Source: Temnothorax longispinosus (lineage: Eukaryota; Arthropoda; Insecta; Hymenoptera; Formicidae). Taken from it: a DNA stretch of 64,000 bases. Position 1 is the first letter of the stretch. Every line of letters starts with the position of its first letter. Made by a program: the position numbers and the translations under genes. The notes beneath the pieces were generated by a model. It saw only the letters and a list, made by a program, of their open reading frames with translations. It had not been told where the DNA came from and did not search any database. This document shows, piece by piece, positions 35,391 through 46,945 of this stretch. The stretch lies in NCBI RefSeq assembly GCF_030848805.1, contig NC_092366.1, positions 9,547,368 through 9,611,367 of the forward strand, read 5' to 3'.

Positions 35391-38300
35391 CATTTTTTGT
35401 ACACGCATCTACTTCTACAATTTTTTAGATACCGGGTTGAAATTTTGCACACAAATAGAGTATCATAGAAAGTATGTTCTCATCTAATTTTATTAAAATT
35501 CGTTGACCGATATGGATTTTAAGGGGATTTTTATTTTTCAGAAAAGCGTGTTTTACGCTATAGCGTTCTCAATATTTGAGATATCGATCTATTTCTAATT
35601 CTATTATATTTTTCAGTTTTTTCTACCCCTATTTCATATATAATATTCTTTAAAATTTAATTAATTAGTTCTTGAGTTATTAGAAATTTCAGTAAACTTG
35701 GCTGTTTTTTTTTTTTTTTTTTTTTTTACAGAAATTGGTAACTTCTTTATTATTAACAATTTTTATTAATTCTATTATATTCTTCAGTCTTTTCTACCCC
35801 TATTTCATATATAATTCGTTAAGATTAGTTTTGGATTTGGTTGATTAGTTACCAATTTCTGTTAAAAAGAAACAGCCAAGTTTACTGAAATTTCTATAAT
35901 TCAAAAACTGATTAATTAAAGTTTAAAGAATTATATATAAAATAAGGGTAAAAAAATTGAAGAATATAATAAAATTAATAAAAATTGCTAATAATAAAGA
36001 GGTTACCGATTTTTGTTTAACCTTTGTTGTGCACACGGGGTCGAAAGACCCCAACGTTTTTTCAAACGAGTCTTTCTAATACGTACAATACGTACAAATA
36101 TTAAAAATTGAATTTTTTATGCATTTTTTAGTGAAAAAAGTCCATTTTTCGGTAGTTTAGTTAACATATCATTTATAATTCTTTTATGTTGCAAGATATT
36201 AATGAAACCTATTAGACCTAATTTGGAAGCTTTGAACAATAGCCAGCAATTTTGTTTGAGTCAAAATAACGAATTGTACGTCTGTAATAAACAATTAAGG
36301 GGTTAGTACACTGTGTTTCAGGATAATTTTCAAGAATTAATTTCCAACAAAATATTTATGAAACACCAGTAATTTTTTTTTATTATGTTCTATACACATT
36401 GAAGAACGTGTCAAAATTTTGTTGCCCAAAAAAATATAAAACTCGTCGAGTTAAGCCGCTTCGCGCATTCCTATGATTTTCTGATGGTGTATGTACATGA
36501 TTTCGCGAAAACCAGTCGTCTGAAACAAAAATAAAAAATATGCTCATTATCTACATTGTATTGGCTTTCGGCTGACGGAGCATTTTATTTTTTTTTCATT
36601 TTTGGCGACGAGAAAAATGAAAAAAAAATAAAATGCTCCGTCAGCCGAAAGCCAATACAATGTAGATAATGAGCATATTTTTTATTTTTGTTTCAGACGA
36701 CTGGTTTTCGCGAAATCATGTACACCATCAGAAAATCATAGGAATGCGCGAAGCGGCTTAACTCGACGAGTTATATATTTTTTTGGGCAACAAAATTTTG
36801 ACACGTTCTTCAATGTGTATAGAACATAATAAAAAAAATTACTGGTGTTTCATAAATATTTTGTTGGAAATTAATTCTTGAAAATTATCCTGAAACACAG
36901 TGTACTAACCCCTTAAGTGACTGGGGTCTAATAGACCCCCTGTGCACAATACGTAATTTTGAAGAGGTGTGCACAACAAAGGTTAAAAAAAATTTACGTG
37001 ATTGCTCTAATTTCCGCAAATTTTGAGATATGAAGCCAAATACAACACCAATCTATCTTTAATGATACTCTATTCATAAAAAAAGTGTGCAAGTAGAAAC
37101 TTGCACATTGCTTCCTCAGTTTTTAAGTGTGCAAGTGGAAACTTGTACATTGCTTTCTCATAGTTTTTAAGTGTGCAAGTGGAAACTTGTACATTGCTTT
37201 CTCATAGTTTTTAAGTGTGCAAGTAGAAACTTGTTTAAGTGAGCAAGTAGAAACTTGTGTGCATATTGCTTTCTTATAGTTTTTAAGTGTGCAAGTAGAA
37301 ACCTGTAAATTGCTTCCTCTATGAGGAAGCCAAATTAATAAATATCTACTAATTTATAATTGTTCTGTTACCTATTGCAGGTCGAAATATTCCTACTGGC
37401 AAGTCTCCGCTCTCGTCTCTAAGAAGGTCTTCCGCAATCGCTTTTGTGAATGTATATGTATTCGGCCATCGTGAAATGATTCTAGTCAAACAATAGTTTA
37501 TCTGTCTTTATTAATATATCATAAATTATTTTGGTAATTGTATAGATGGGGGGGATCACCTTGGATGACCTTGATATTTTAGTATGTTGTCAAGGTCACC
37601 CTCCTGAGTAACCTTCAGAAGGTTTTAGCCCGCGTTCGTTATTCGTTAAAAAGTTATTAACAAAAATTTTGAAAAATACAGCAGCTATTTTGAGTATTGG
37701 AAGGCATAAATGACTAATATATATGGCGAAATAGTTCACGCATACACTTTTCACGCAAACCGAGGTTCACGCACACCCCCCCCGTGCTTTCGGGGGAGGT
37801 GCGGTAGTCCCGAAATAGTTCACGCATACACTTTCCACGCGAACCGAGGTTCACGCACACCCCCCCGTGCTTTCGGGGGAGGTGCGGTAGTCCTCGGTTC
37901 GCGTGGAAAGTGTATGCGTGAACTATTTCGGGACTACCGCACCTCCCCCGAAAGCACGGGGGGGGGTGTGCGTGAACCTCGGTTTGCGTGAAAAGTGTAT
38001 GCGTGAACTATTTCGACATATATATTAGTCATTTATGCCTTCCAATACTCAAAATAGCTGCTATATTTTTGAAACATTTTTTGTTAATAACTTTTTAACG
38101 AATAACGAGCGCGGGCTAAAACCTTCTGAAGGTTACTCAGGAGGGTGACCTTGACAACATACTAAAATATCAAGGTCATCCAAGGTGATCCCCCCCATCT
38201 ATACAATTACCATTATTTTATTATATTGAGCATCAAAGGATTACCTAGATATTTTTTTCTCAATTACGTTTTCGTTGAAATAACGTGTGAACATAATAAG

Positions 38301-40120
38301 GTCTTTGTGATTAATGGGATACGAGTAGAATCGCTCTTCAATATGTTCCACATGACAATTCGCATAAGCTGTTGACACGTGAATAAACGACTGCAAGATA
38401 AACGTTAAGCGTAATTAATGTTTCTTTCTTAAAATTAATGAAAATTGCAAAATATAAATAATTTTTGTCTATTATTATTATTAGAACACATATTAAATAA
38501 AGGAATTACTTTTAAATTTGGCATGTGCTTTGCAAGTTTTAAGATGGTAGCGGTAGCATTAACATTTATTATCGTAGAACTTTTGATGTTCTCGTTGAAC
38601 CGTACGTTTGCTGCTAAGTGAAAAATTATGGATACCTATAATAAATATACATGCTTTAAGTAGAAGAACGTATAGAATTTATTTCTAATTGCATCGATAA
38701 TCATAATTAGATATATGTAAAATATATGTGCTTCTTTAAATATGCAATACATTTTTATTGTATTAAAATGTAGTAGTATAGGCGATATAATAATGAGTAA
38801 TCGGAATTAATTACCTGATTTATCAGAGTGTTATTGTCACTTTCTGACAATCCAAAGTCTTCTATGACGAGATTGCCTATAATCGGTACGATTTTTTTGC
38901 GGAAATTGGGTACTTCTTTTTTTACTCGGTCAAAAAGCTATGGATTACATATTTGAATAACAATCATTTACAAATGTACATCATGTTTCGATGTCCTTTT
39001 CGAGATACTCACAGGTGTCTTAAACATTTCATCCAATCGGCTTTTGGGACATTTGTCTTTTTTTGAACGTATTAGCAGATATATCGTTGAGATATCGGGG
39101 CAACTTCGTAACAGTTTCTCAATCAAGACTTTTCCAACAAAACCAGTACCGCCTATATATAAAACAAAATAACAAAGTGGTATACATTTACGTATGTACG
39201 TGTATGTATATATACAGGGTATCACGTTGCTACGCGCGAAATATTAGCGAAAGCTTAATAAATAACAATGGCTGTTCACGAATGTAGTTTATGTATAGCC
39301 GTTGTTATTTATTTAGTGCTCCTCCTCCAATGGCAATGCCTCGCCACGCGCCTAAACAATGTGAACGTTGAGCTGCAGCTTCTCGTCGAATCGCACGAAC
39401 GCATCCTGTGTGATTCGCGTTATCTTATTAATTAATTTCTCATTAATTATTAAGAAGCTTACAAAACGTAAAGTACTTTTCGATTCTGTTTTACCCGCTC
39501 TACCTGCTCACAAACACTGGTCCGCATATTATTTACATGACACCCTGTATCAGTATATGTACCAGATAGCATAAAATGTTCTTTGAAAATGCTCTTTGAA
39601 AATTCAAGATTAACATCCAAAATAAATATTATTAAAATTTTGTAGACATCTCAATTTAATCCTCAGGATATCCTTTGGTAGGATATTCTGAGAAAGAACA
39701 AATAATAGTCAAATACTAGCTTCAAAGACATTTTAAGAATATTGAACATTAAATAGCATCAATTATCTTAAAAATATTATACTGTTCAATAAAAAAAAAG
39801 CACAAGAACAAAAACGCTGAATACGATCCCGCTTGCCAAATTGTTCTATCATATCGCAATTTTGAGATATTTGCAGTTAAAGAAAGGACTCCGCAGAATC
39901 CTTATGGGAAATGGCTTTCGGCTAATTTTTATGAAAATTTGATATGTGGTAGTTCTCAACACTTAGAATAAAAGTGTCAATAGCCCCAAGGTCCGATCAC
40001 GGGTAGTTTTCGAGATACAGCACCCCAAAGTTGGACTTTTCATACCTTATTGCAGCGTAGTGGGGGTGCAGTCGATGTTGATCTATAATGCTGCTTACAA
40101 TTAAGGTGGGTGTCAGGTGC

Positions 40121-40155
<35 letters not shown>

Positions 40156-40222
40156 AACAGAGATAAGGACCCCACGGTTCGTCACTCCCGTAGTATTTTA
40201 TGACTCCAAACCCTCTCTACAG

Positions 40223-40314
<92 letters not shown>

Positions 40315-41020
40315 TCAGCAGAGATAAGGACCCCACTTCGTACTTGAAGGGATATTACCTAAAAGTGACGAATGATACGGAGAAAGAAGAATGTTTCTTT
40401 TCTCAAGAAAAATATCTTAACTATGAGCAGAAGGGATGAACGACTGACAGTATAATAATGTATTATTAACACTGAAATAAGGAATCGCGGGTATATAATC
40501 TCGTAAGTATACGTTTTCAAGCCGATGTTATCGAGGCCCTAAGTCATCTATAGACGATTCCATTCGTTCATTAAAGAATGAACAATACTAACATAAACAA
40601 CAGTTTTGCATTAATTGAATTATCTATTCTAACGTACAACCTCCTACTACATAAATTTTTGATGTCACTATAATAACATTGTTTAACAAAAAAAATTCTT
40701 TTTTTTTTGGCACGAGAATGAGAGGATAATCGTTTCTTGTGAAAATACACTAAAATATATAGTTGCAACTTTAAGTGCCAATTTCTCAAAATTGTAACGT
40801 GAGAAAGCAATTTGCATACAGAATCGTATTCAGCGTTTAAACAAGTACCGGAGACGATTAGTTTTGTTCTTGTGCTCGAAAAAAGATATCTAATTTTTTG
40901 TTGAACAATGTAATTTTACTTTATTACATAAATTATACTTGCATATTAAATACCTGTAATAAATATTGATTGTCCGGCGTAAAAACTTTGTATCGGTGTT
41001 CTGCGTGCTTCAATTTCCAT
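33284..41020 (-). CDS. Fatty acyl-CoA reductase FAR2 (10 exons, 498 aa)
   Basis: Exons, in transcript order: 41020-40954, 39152-39013, 38937-38815, 38635-38510, 38390-38245, 37481-37372, 34846-34651, 34078-33839, 33712-33455, 33374-33284. Exon lengths equal those of FAR1 and the frame is open throughout. All FAR hallmarks are kept: GGTGFVG, IFHLAANVRF, STAYANC, WPNTYTFTKA with YxxxK, the C-terminal FAR domain and hydrophobic tail. I count about 17 amino-acid differences from FAR1, seven of them in exon 9, none in exons 7-8. Exon 9 and the start of exon 10 look like FAR copy 0 rather than FAR1. Introns 5 and 6 carry two palindromic insertions that FAR1 lacks. The TATA-like box reads TTTAAAA. 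Function is inferred to match FAR1; diverged substrate use is possible. Confidence 0.95.
35225..37338. mobile_element. GGCTTCCTC element in FAR2 intron 6, with nested foldback
   Basis: This is the mirror of 19318-20800 with the same tandem AAGTGTGCAAGTAGAAAC units (37080-37310), but enlarged by the 614-bp TTAA foldback at 36299-36912. Apart from that insert I see only scattered substitutions and one or two small indels. Confidence 0.65.
36299..36912. mobile_element. 614-bp TTAA foldback MITE, private to FAR2 intron 6
   Basis: Two ~300-bp arms form an almost perfect hairpin centred near 36606. Terminal sequence is GGGGTTAGTACACTGTG and its complement. It is flanked by TTAA at 36295-36298 and 36913-36916. 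The equivalent point in FAR1 has the empty site, so it inserted after the inverted duplication or was lost from FAR1. It has no coding capacity. Confidence 0.85.
37532..38212. mobile_element. 681-bp foldback element, private to FAR2 intron 5
   Basis: Near-perfect arms start TGGTAATTGTATAGATGG and end with its complement, centred at ~37872. Flanks share TTATTT (37526-37531 and 38213-38218). The empty site is seen in FAR1. The inner arms contain the CGGTTCGCGTGGAAAGTG and ACTACCGCACCTCCCCCG words that form the minisatellite at 52540-52805. Confidence 0.8.
39212..39550. mobile_element. ACAGGGTATC/GACACCCTGT MITE in FAR2 intron 1
   Basis: The ends ATACAGGGTATC and GACACCCTGTAT are inverted. It corresponds to 17933-18139 of FAR1 with ~130 additional internal bases. 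Because the ends match each other better here, this is probably the more complete version. Confidence 0.6.
40118..40316. repeat. (TG)n and (CGTG)n microsatellites in FAR2 intron 1
   Basis: A TG run (~40121-40155) and a long CGTG tetranucleotide run (~40222-40315) are each followed by the word AGAGATAAGGACCCCA, so a short unit containing the microsatellite was duplicated. FAR1 lacks this block. Confidence 0.9.
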
Positions 41021-41119
41021 GTTTTATTCACTGTTCATAAAATATGTAAAGTTAATACAGACTATATAGAGGTTAAGAAAAAAATATCAAATTTTTTAAT
41101 TTCCTAGATTGAATGTCTG

Positions 41120-41183
41120 TTTGACTTGACATCACTCCGAAGACTGAAGACTGCAGGAGAAATCTCGCAGTTTTAAAGATTAT
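41120..41183 (-). promoter_or_regulatory. FAR2 core promoter region
   Basis: Reading on the minus strand, the block ACTGCGAGATTTCTCCTGCA and TTCAGTCTTCGGAG matches FAR1, so the initiator is conserved. The box at the TATA position is TTTAAAA instead of TATAAAA. Homology with FAR1 ends ~10 bp further upstream (near 41189), where FAR2 has sequence not found at FAR1. Confidence 0.5.
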
Positions 41184-41256
41184 GTTACCACTCCCGTTTC
41201 CGTGGAGATTTGGAGAAATGAGAACTCAAGGCTTCTTGAGATAAATATGTTTACTG

Positions 41257-43263
41257 CCCAGGTAGCATATATTAGTTTCATATACGTTTTTTGAACGTAT
41301 ACATAGTTTCATAACCGTAAAGAACCATTAAGGAACGTTTGAACAAAAATGTTTTTAAAACCATGATTTAAAAAACGTATTTTTTACGTTTCTACAGTTA
41401 ACAAAAATACCTATTTTTTCTTTCAAAATTGTAATTTGCTTTATCTATAAATAGCTTTAATAGTCTTTTTTGAAACATTCAAAAATTTATGTTGCACTAA
41501 TTATTATTGCACAAAATAAATCATTTTATCCATGCACATATATTCACTTATTTAATTAAATTAATTAATTTTGTCCTACCGGTCTTAATCTATTTATCGT
41601 CGGATAAATCTGAGCTTAAAAAACTTCCAACAGTTGCAAAATAAACGTTCTGCTGAACGTGGCCATTAAAAGAACATTTATATACGTGTGTTCCGTTTTG
41701 AAGAACTTCCTGAACTGGTGCACATGAGTAATGCAATTAAGTTAAAATGAGACAAAGTATTGTGACGTCACGCAAATTAAATTTTGTCCCTTTTTTCAAA
41801 ACTCTTCAAAATCGGTCAATTATAATTGTCTCTGTCGTAAACCTTGCATTTTCATATTAATATTAACCTTTGCTATGATTCACCAAGACGTTGCAGCCGC
41901 CCTTGCCATGCGATGATTCATAAGACGTCGCAGTCCCCTACAATGCGATCGATAATAATATAAAATACGCCTCGGCTGTACCACCCAGAATGCCGGCAGG
42001 AATCAAAGGATCTCGGTGAAGAAGCGTCCGAATGATAGCGCAAGAAAAATAAAATATTTGCCAGTCGAGAGCTAATGCAGTATGACTCAAGTGCATCCTT
42101 CGACTCCCTCCAAAGCGTCCTTAGAACCTTCTAGAAGGAATTAATTCTAACCAATGGAAGCCATAGAAGCCTCCCATAATTACCATCTCTATTCGCTCAT
42201 TAGCAAATCAGGACACGAAAAATCCAGCCAGCATTCAAATCGGTCCCTATAAAAATACGTACTCAGCCGGAGCGAGAACCTTTTGTCTTTTATTTTACGC
42301 ACGAAGTTCATTACGCATTTTGTCTTTATTAATTGTCGAACGACTATTCGAAAACTGCTCCAGCTGAGTGACGAGGTTGGACCCTTCTGATTCTCGAGGA
42401 TCTATTGACGCATTAGGAGGCGCTCTTTCTATAACAGCCAGCGATAATAGTAAGTCTAATATTAATAATTAAGCGAAACTTGTATTCCTTATGCTTATAA
42501 CTTGTGGAGATTGTATCGAACCCGATTGAATTAATAAATTCAGTATTAATCTCTAGCTTCGCAAGCATCATAAATTACCCTTTTTCCGTTTCCCCCTTAT
42601 CTACTATTAAAAATTTACATTGTGCAACGAGTAAACTCAACAACCATTTATTCCTTAAAAACCCGTGTCACAAAACACCAGCCGGTTCCCGGCTACAAAA
42701 TAAAGATACAGATAAATGTTCCCAATTGCTCCTGAGCGATACACCCTCATTGTAGAATAAGATTCTCTTTTCCCTTTCCACGCACCGTTCCGACAACGAC
42801 ACCTCTCGCCAGTCCCGGGATATAGTCGGTGCATGCAGACTTTCCCGAAATAACAAAGGAGAGGCTTCTTTCCACTACGCCGAGGTAGTAGTGCTGGAAG
42901 AAGAAAAGAACAGAGTTATATCGCGGTTTATATCGATTTGTCCAATAATCGCGACGTAACAGTATATTTTGTTTTACTTTAACTTATTGCATGAATGTGC
43001 ATCAGTTTAGGAATTTCTTCGAAAAAGAATAGACGTCATAGATGATATATGCATAAAGCTTCTAGAACATTAATTCTCACGCATGTCTCAAAGACGTCAT
43101 AAACACGTTCAAAAGACGTGAAAAGTAGGAATTTTAAATGTCTTTATCAAACGTTTTTCGAATGGACATTTTTACTTATGAGAAACGTTTCTAGAAATCG
43201 GTTATAAAATGTTTCGGAAAAACGCTTATAAAATATTTCTAAAACGTGTATGTGCTACCTGGG
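41257..43263. mobile_element. CCCAGGTAGCA TIR element with nested LTR
   Basis: It starts CCCAGGTAGCATATA (41257) and ends ATGTGCTACCTGGG (43263). Subterminal AACGTTT-like words occur near both ends. Without the nested LTR it is ~800 bp. Relatives are the fragment upstream of FAR1 (15740-16004) and another at 51127-51270. Confidence 0.7.
41761..42961 (+). mobile_element. Solo LTR (1201 bp) with GTAT duplication
   Basis: It begins TGTGACGTCA and ends GCGACGTAACA (TG...CA), flanked by GTAT at 41757-41760 and 42962-42965. A TATA-like CCCTATAAAAATACG at ~42246 lies in the plus orientation, followed by moderately GC-rich leader-like sequence. No internal retroelement region is present, so I read it as a solo LTR left by recombination. 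The family is not identifiable from the LTR alone. Confidence 0.6.
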
Positions 43264-43884
43264 TACCAGCACTTTTTCAACCTCATCACTAACATAACAA
43301 GTAAGGGAGAGTTGCCGAATGCGTACCGCCCAAATCGTATCTCATCAATATTTCACATTATTACTTAATGTAATTAAGCAATATTTAATTACAAAAATAT
43401 AAAATAAATGAAAAATGAGTAATATAGACAAAAATTTAACAGATTACACCTTGTTTTGTGCGTGCTAACGACATTTAAAAAATTCAGGTACAACTGATTT
43501 AAATTTGTTATCAATTTATATATCTGATAATAATGTGATCATACATTTTTATTAGAAATTTTTATATTTTTATAAAAAAAGGTTTATTGTAAAATATTTT
43601 GCGTTTTTTGCATATACATATTTGCAATTATTATAATAATTAAATCGATATTTTTATAAAATCTACCAAGTTTCCTAAATCGTACCATCATAAGATTTTC
43701 TGTATATCGTGGCGGTACAATCTATAGATATATCCTATAGGAATTCGTGCTGTATACTTATGCGTACGCATCTCTACGTTACGTGACATAATTTAGATTA
43801 TGTTAACATGACAGTGACGTCTTTATCTTTTCATTATTATGATTCATTAATTATTAATTACTTAACCTTTTATTTCATAACTTA
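43264..43884. other. AT-rich spacer, no supported feature
   Basis: Words around GGGAGAGTTGCCGAATGCG and GTGGCGGTACAATC hint at degraded inverted ends of another element. I cannot define termini, and there is no reading frame. Confidence 0.3.
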
Positions 43885-44780
43885 GGGGAGACCGGGGCTA
43901 TTCGTGACACATTTTCGTTTCGAATTTTTTTCTTGCTTCGTATAAATGTTTAAAAAATTTTTATTAGTGCGATGTAATCGTCCATCTCTCTAGTTTAAAA
44001 GAAAAAAAAATATAGGTTTTTCTCTCACGAGTCTCGAAATATATCAAGAAATGTATCGCTGTGTCATGTGTCACGAATTGTCCCGAAGCCTGGGTATGTC
44101 GTGACAAACCACGGGATAATGCGTAACACTTTCTCTGATTGAACAAACTATATAGATTTCTTTTGTTTTTGCAATTTTTATCTACTTTATACTTTGAAAA
44201 AGCCTTTATTTGTCAGAATTTACATATTAATATATATAAAAAATTATGAGGAAAAATGTAACGCCTGTTCCATTAATTGCCTTCATTGCTCACATTCGAT
44301 TACGGGAAACCACTTCTCGAAGGCGTCCGCGGCCCCTGCAAGTTGGTTTTTCCTTTGAACGCTTATTCGTGGCGTTTTTGGTTGCCCCGATTGCTCGTGT
44401 CACGAAATGCCCCGGCGTGATTTTTCCTTATTCATGATCCGTGACTGCTTACAGATAAGAAAGAATACCATAAAATCTACTCATGCATTATGCTTAGTGA
44501 AGTCGAGTGACTGAATACAACTTACCGTTTCGGATCTCTTATTATTTTATTCGGCGAGAAAATAAATTTTTGAGATTTGAAAAAATTTACTTTGAGCACT
44601 TGAAATCAAACTTTCTGTCACTGAGAGAGAAAAATGGTTGACACGCAAATGCCATTTCGTTGGTACCTAGAGGACACTGAGAAACATCTGTGATTGATAT
44701 TACAGGTTTCTAGCAGCAAGCATTTAAAGTTAGGCCCGCGACAAAATTTCAGCAGTGTCACGAATAGCCCCGGTCTCCCC
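43885..44780. mobile_element. GGGGAGACCGGGGCTA MITE, copy 2 (896 bp)
   Basis: The TIRs GGGGAGACCGGGGCTATTCG and CGAATAGCCCCGGTCTCCCC are exact inverted repeats, with TA on both sides (43883-43884, 44781-44782). The inner inverted repeat continues with GTGACAC. I see no transposase frame; the sequence contains TGTCACGAA words near the ends. Confidence 0.85.
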
Positions 44781-44782
44781 TA

Positions 44783-45228
44783 TTAGTATAAAATAGGTAT
44801 AAGTTGGTGATTCCTTTTATTAATCTTATATTATTAATTATTTTTATTCATAAATTCGATTCTTTCAAAGAAAATATGATTCAAAAGACACACACACACA
44901 CATACACACAGAAAAAGAGATTTTGCCTCCGGAACGTACCAGTATTGTATCAACCAACGCACGAAATTCGGACCACGATGTAACATGAGTTATAATATAT
45001 AAAACATCTCAAATCGACACGAGACGATACTAGTTGAAGTACGAAATACATCTCAAATACTGACAAATAATATGGATGGAAATTAACCAGGAAATACTGA
45101 CGTGCTGTAACACTGAAGATAATCCAATATTAGGATCGAAACGTTTGAAATGTAATATAAGTCAATGAAATAGAGATAAGAACAAAAATCTTGCGGTGGC
45201 TCTCAGAGCTCCTTATTTGTTATTTAAA
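44783..45228. other. Intergenic DNA with possible PLE-type end
   Basis: It contains a short (CA)n run (~44891-44910). Near 45110-45150, CTGAAGATAATCC followed by GGATCGAAACGTTTG resembles PLE terminal motifs, but there is no coding part. Homology to FAR intron 9 begins at about 45229. Confidence 0.35.
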
Positions 45229-45779
45229 TTAAAAATTTTTTTATCAATAAAAACTAAACTTAAACTAACAAAATTAATCAAAAATTAAAAAAGATCTGTT
45301 ACCTTTTATACTTATACTTGATACAACTAATTTCTAAACCTACAGTATCGTCATCTTTATTAAATAGGTAAAGGCGTAGGCCCATATAATAATCAATTAA
45401 ATATTTTGTCCAGTCAAATCCAACCATGCTGAAATTAAATAATTGCTGATCGTCCTCATTGAGATGACTCCACATCGCTTGAACATTGTCAGTGGAACAA
45501 TTCCATTCATTATTGCAAAAAGGTTGGATCGCGTTGGATTTGTCGACCTTCTTACATAATTTCCACATTCTGAAATATATATAAAACTATTATAATTATT
45601 TATTATATAAAAAAATTTTATTTGGTTTCGAGATACAAACTATGAGATACGACATACATCAAATAATAAAAACGACATTTAAATCTACGTGATACCTTGG
45701 GCTATTCATACAGATGTTTACAGCATCTATAAGTAAAGCCGGAAAGAAATAACCGAGCCAAATAAAAATTCCATATCAA
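45229..45779 (-). pseudogene. FAR copy 4, exon 9 and 3' half of exon 8
   Basis: On the minus strand, exon 9 (45569-45303) is open but altered (3-base loss in DKFSNA; tail DDDTVGLEISCIKYKYKR), with preserved splice sites. Intron 9 runs to ~45229 and stops just before exon 10, which is missing. Exon 8 begins at 45696 going up and breaks at ~45779, in the triplets after RKIPY. The rest of exon 8 is at 62563-62721. The gene is disrupted by ~16.8 kb of inserted DNA. Confidence 0.85.
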
Positions 45780-46339
45780 TCAAGAGACACGGTAGTGTCT
45801 CGCGCCAAGTACACGCGGAGCGAGACCGACCGTGACTCTTTTACGCGACGCGACGGGTTGCGAGTACTCGAGATGTTGAGATTCTCGATAACGAGTGAAC
45901 GGATCAAGATCTAAGTAGGCTTGATCGATAGCTTGGGGTCCAATTAGGGGGGGGTTTCTCTTATAATATTCTGCTACGTGCCCTACGAGCGGAGATATTG
46001 CGACGCAAAGTCCAAATGTGAAAATTTTTTATTAAGATACGTCGTCGTCGTCTACGTCGACCGCTCTTTATAACATACATGTAACAAACAGAGAACGTCA
46101 CTTTCACTTTTTCGACACTGGCGGCTAGCGGCGTTAGTATCGCAGTGCAGTGCAGTGCAGACAGTGCGTTCGTTTAGAGCGCTATCCTGTCAGTCAGTTC
46201 ATCATCTGATCAGTTAACCTATCTCGATCGATCGAGAGACACGGTAGTACGCGCGGAGCGAGACCGACCGTGTGACTCTTTATTACGCGTCGCGAGGTAA
46301 GGTGCGACAACGCGCGCATACGCGCGTACGCGAAACGGC
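45780..46339. repeat. GC-rich repeat block with duplicated GACACGGTAG units
   Basis: The words GACACGGTAGTGTC and GCGGAGCGAGACCGACCGTG occur at ~45786-45840 and again at ~46236-46275. A GTGCAGTGCAGTGCAG run lies near 46143. The word CGCCAAGTACACGC (45805) reappears in the tandem repeats at 59300-59760. No coding region is evident. Confidence 0.45.
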
Positions 46340-46679
46340 AGTAACACCGTAATCGTGCCGGCGATATACTGAATTGAATTGCTTCGTGCTTATCTGGAGA
46401 TTTCGTATCCCTACATTGGGTGCGTTCAGCCGATACTCCGCTAGCCTAGCAATCGTGAGCAGTCGCTCGTTTTCGCTCGTTTCCTCTCCTTTGACCCAAT
46501 GGATTAAAAGGAGAGGAAACGAGCGACTGCTCACGATTGCTAGGCTAGCAGAGTATCGGCTGAACGCACCCATCGTGTTACCATCGCTGCCGGAAAAGAA
46601 GGTTCTCTACGCTTGGCAGAAAGTGACGACTGACACGTTCGATCCCGACTTCGTTGATCGCAGAAGAGCTGAACTCGAG
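46340..46679 (+). pseudogene. Sorting nexin-4-like (PX-region) gene fragment
   Basis: Translated pieces read RRYTE, then ELLRAYLEISYPYI, then VLPSLPEKKVLYAWQK followed by DTFDPDFVDRRRAELE, and end at a splice donor (CTCGAG|GTACGT, 46679). The order and motifs (RRYxEFELLRxYL, PLPEK, DPDFVxRRR) are those of the PX domain of sorting nexin-4, an endosomal sorting protein. One base is missing in the GAATTGAATTG stretch, another is surplus before RRY, and a 156-bp MITE (46417-46572) sits inside the codon for I. It is a non-functional exon fragment, probably captured by a transposon. Confidence 0.72.
46417..46572. mobile_element. 156-bp foldback MITE in the SNX4-like fragment
   Basis: TGGGTGCGTTCAGCCGATAC and its complement form arms of ~53 bp around a GAGAGGAAACGAGCG-containing loop with its own inverted repeat. 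It splits the reading frame of the SNX4-like fragment exactly between TACAT and CGTG. Confidence 0.8.
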
Positions 46680-46793
46680 GTACGTTTCCGATTTGCAATT
46701 ATAAAAGTATCGTGCGATGAATGTTGTACCCAATTATAACCTCAAATGAAGTTGTGCACGTTGCTGAAAGATATATATATATCTTGATATATA

Positions 46794-46911
46794 GGCTACG
46801 GTCAACGTGATACAAATGCTCTGGAGCGTTCTTCTTCTCCTTCTTTCTTCATTGAAAGAAAAGAGAAGAGGAATGCTTCGAAGCATTTGTAGTGTCACGT
46901 TGACCGTAGCC
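46794..46911. mobile_element. 118-bp foldback MITE
   Basis: GGCTACGGTCAACGTGA and its complement at 46895-46911, with further pairing (ACAAATGCT versus AGCATTTGT), make a near-complete hairpin. It lies in the intron-like gap between the two captured gene fragments. Confidence 0.8.
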
Positions 46912-46945
46912 ATAATATCATATTAATACATTATTTTATTTTTAG

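Noticed and set aside
40088..40327. Open frames across the TG and CGTG repeats
   Set aside because: Low-complexity frames created by tetranucleotide periodicity inside FAR2 intron 1.
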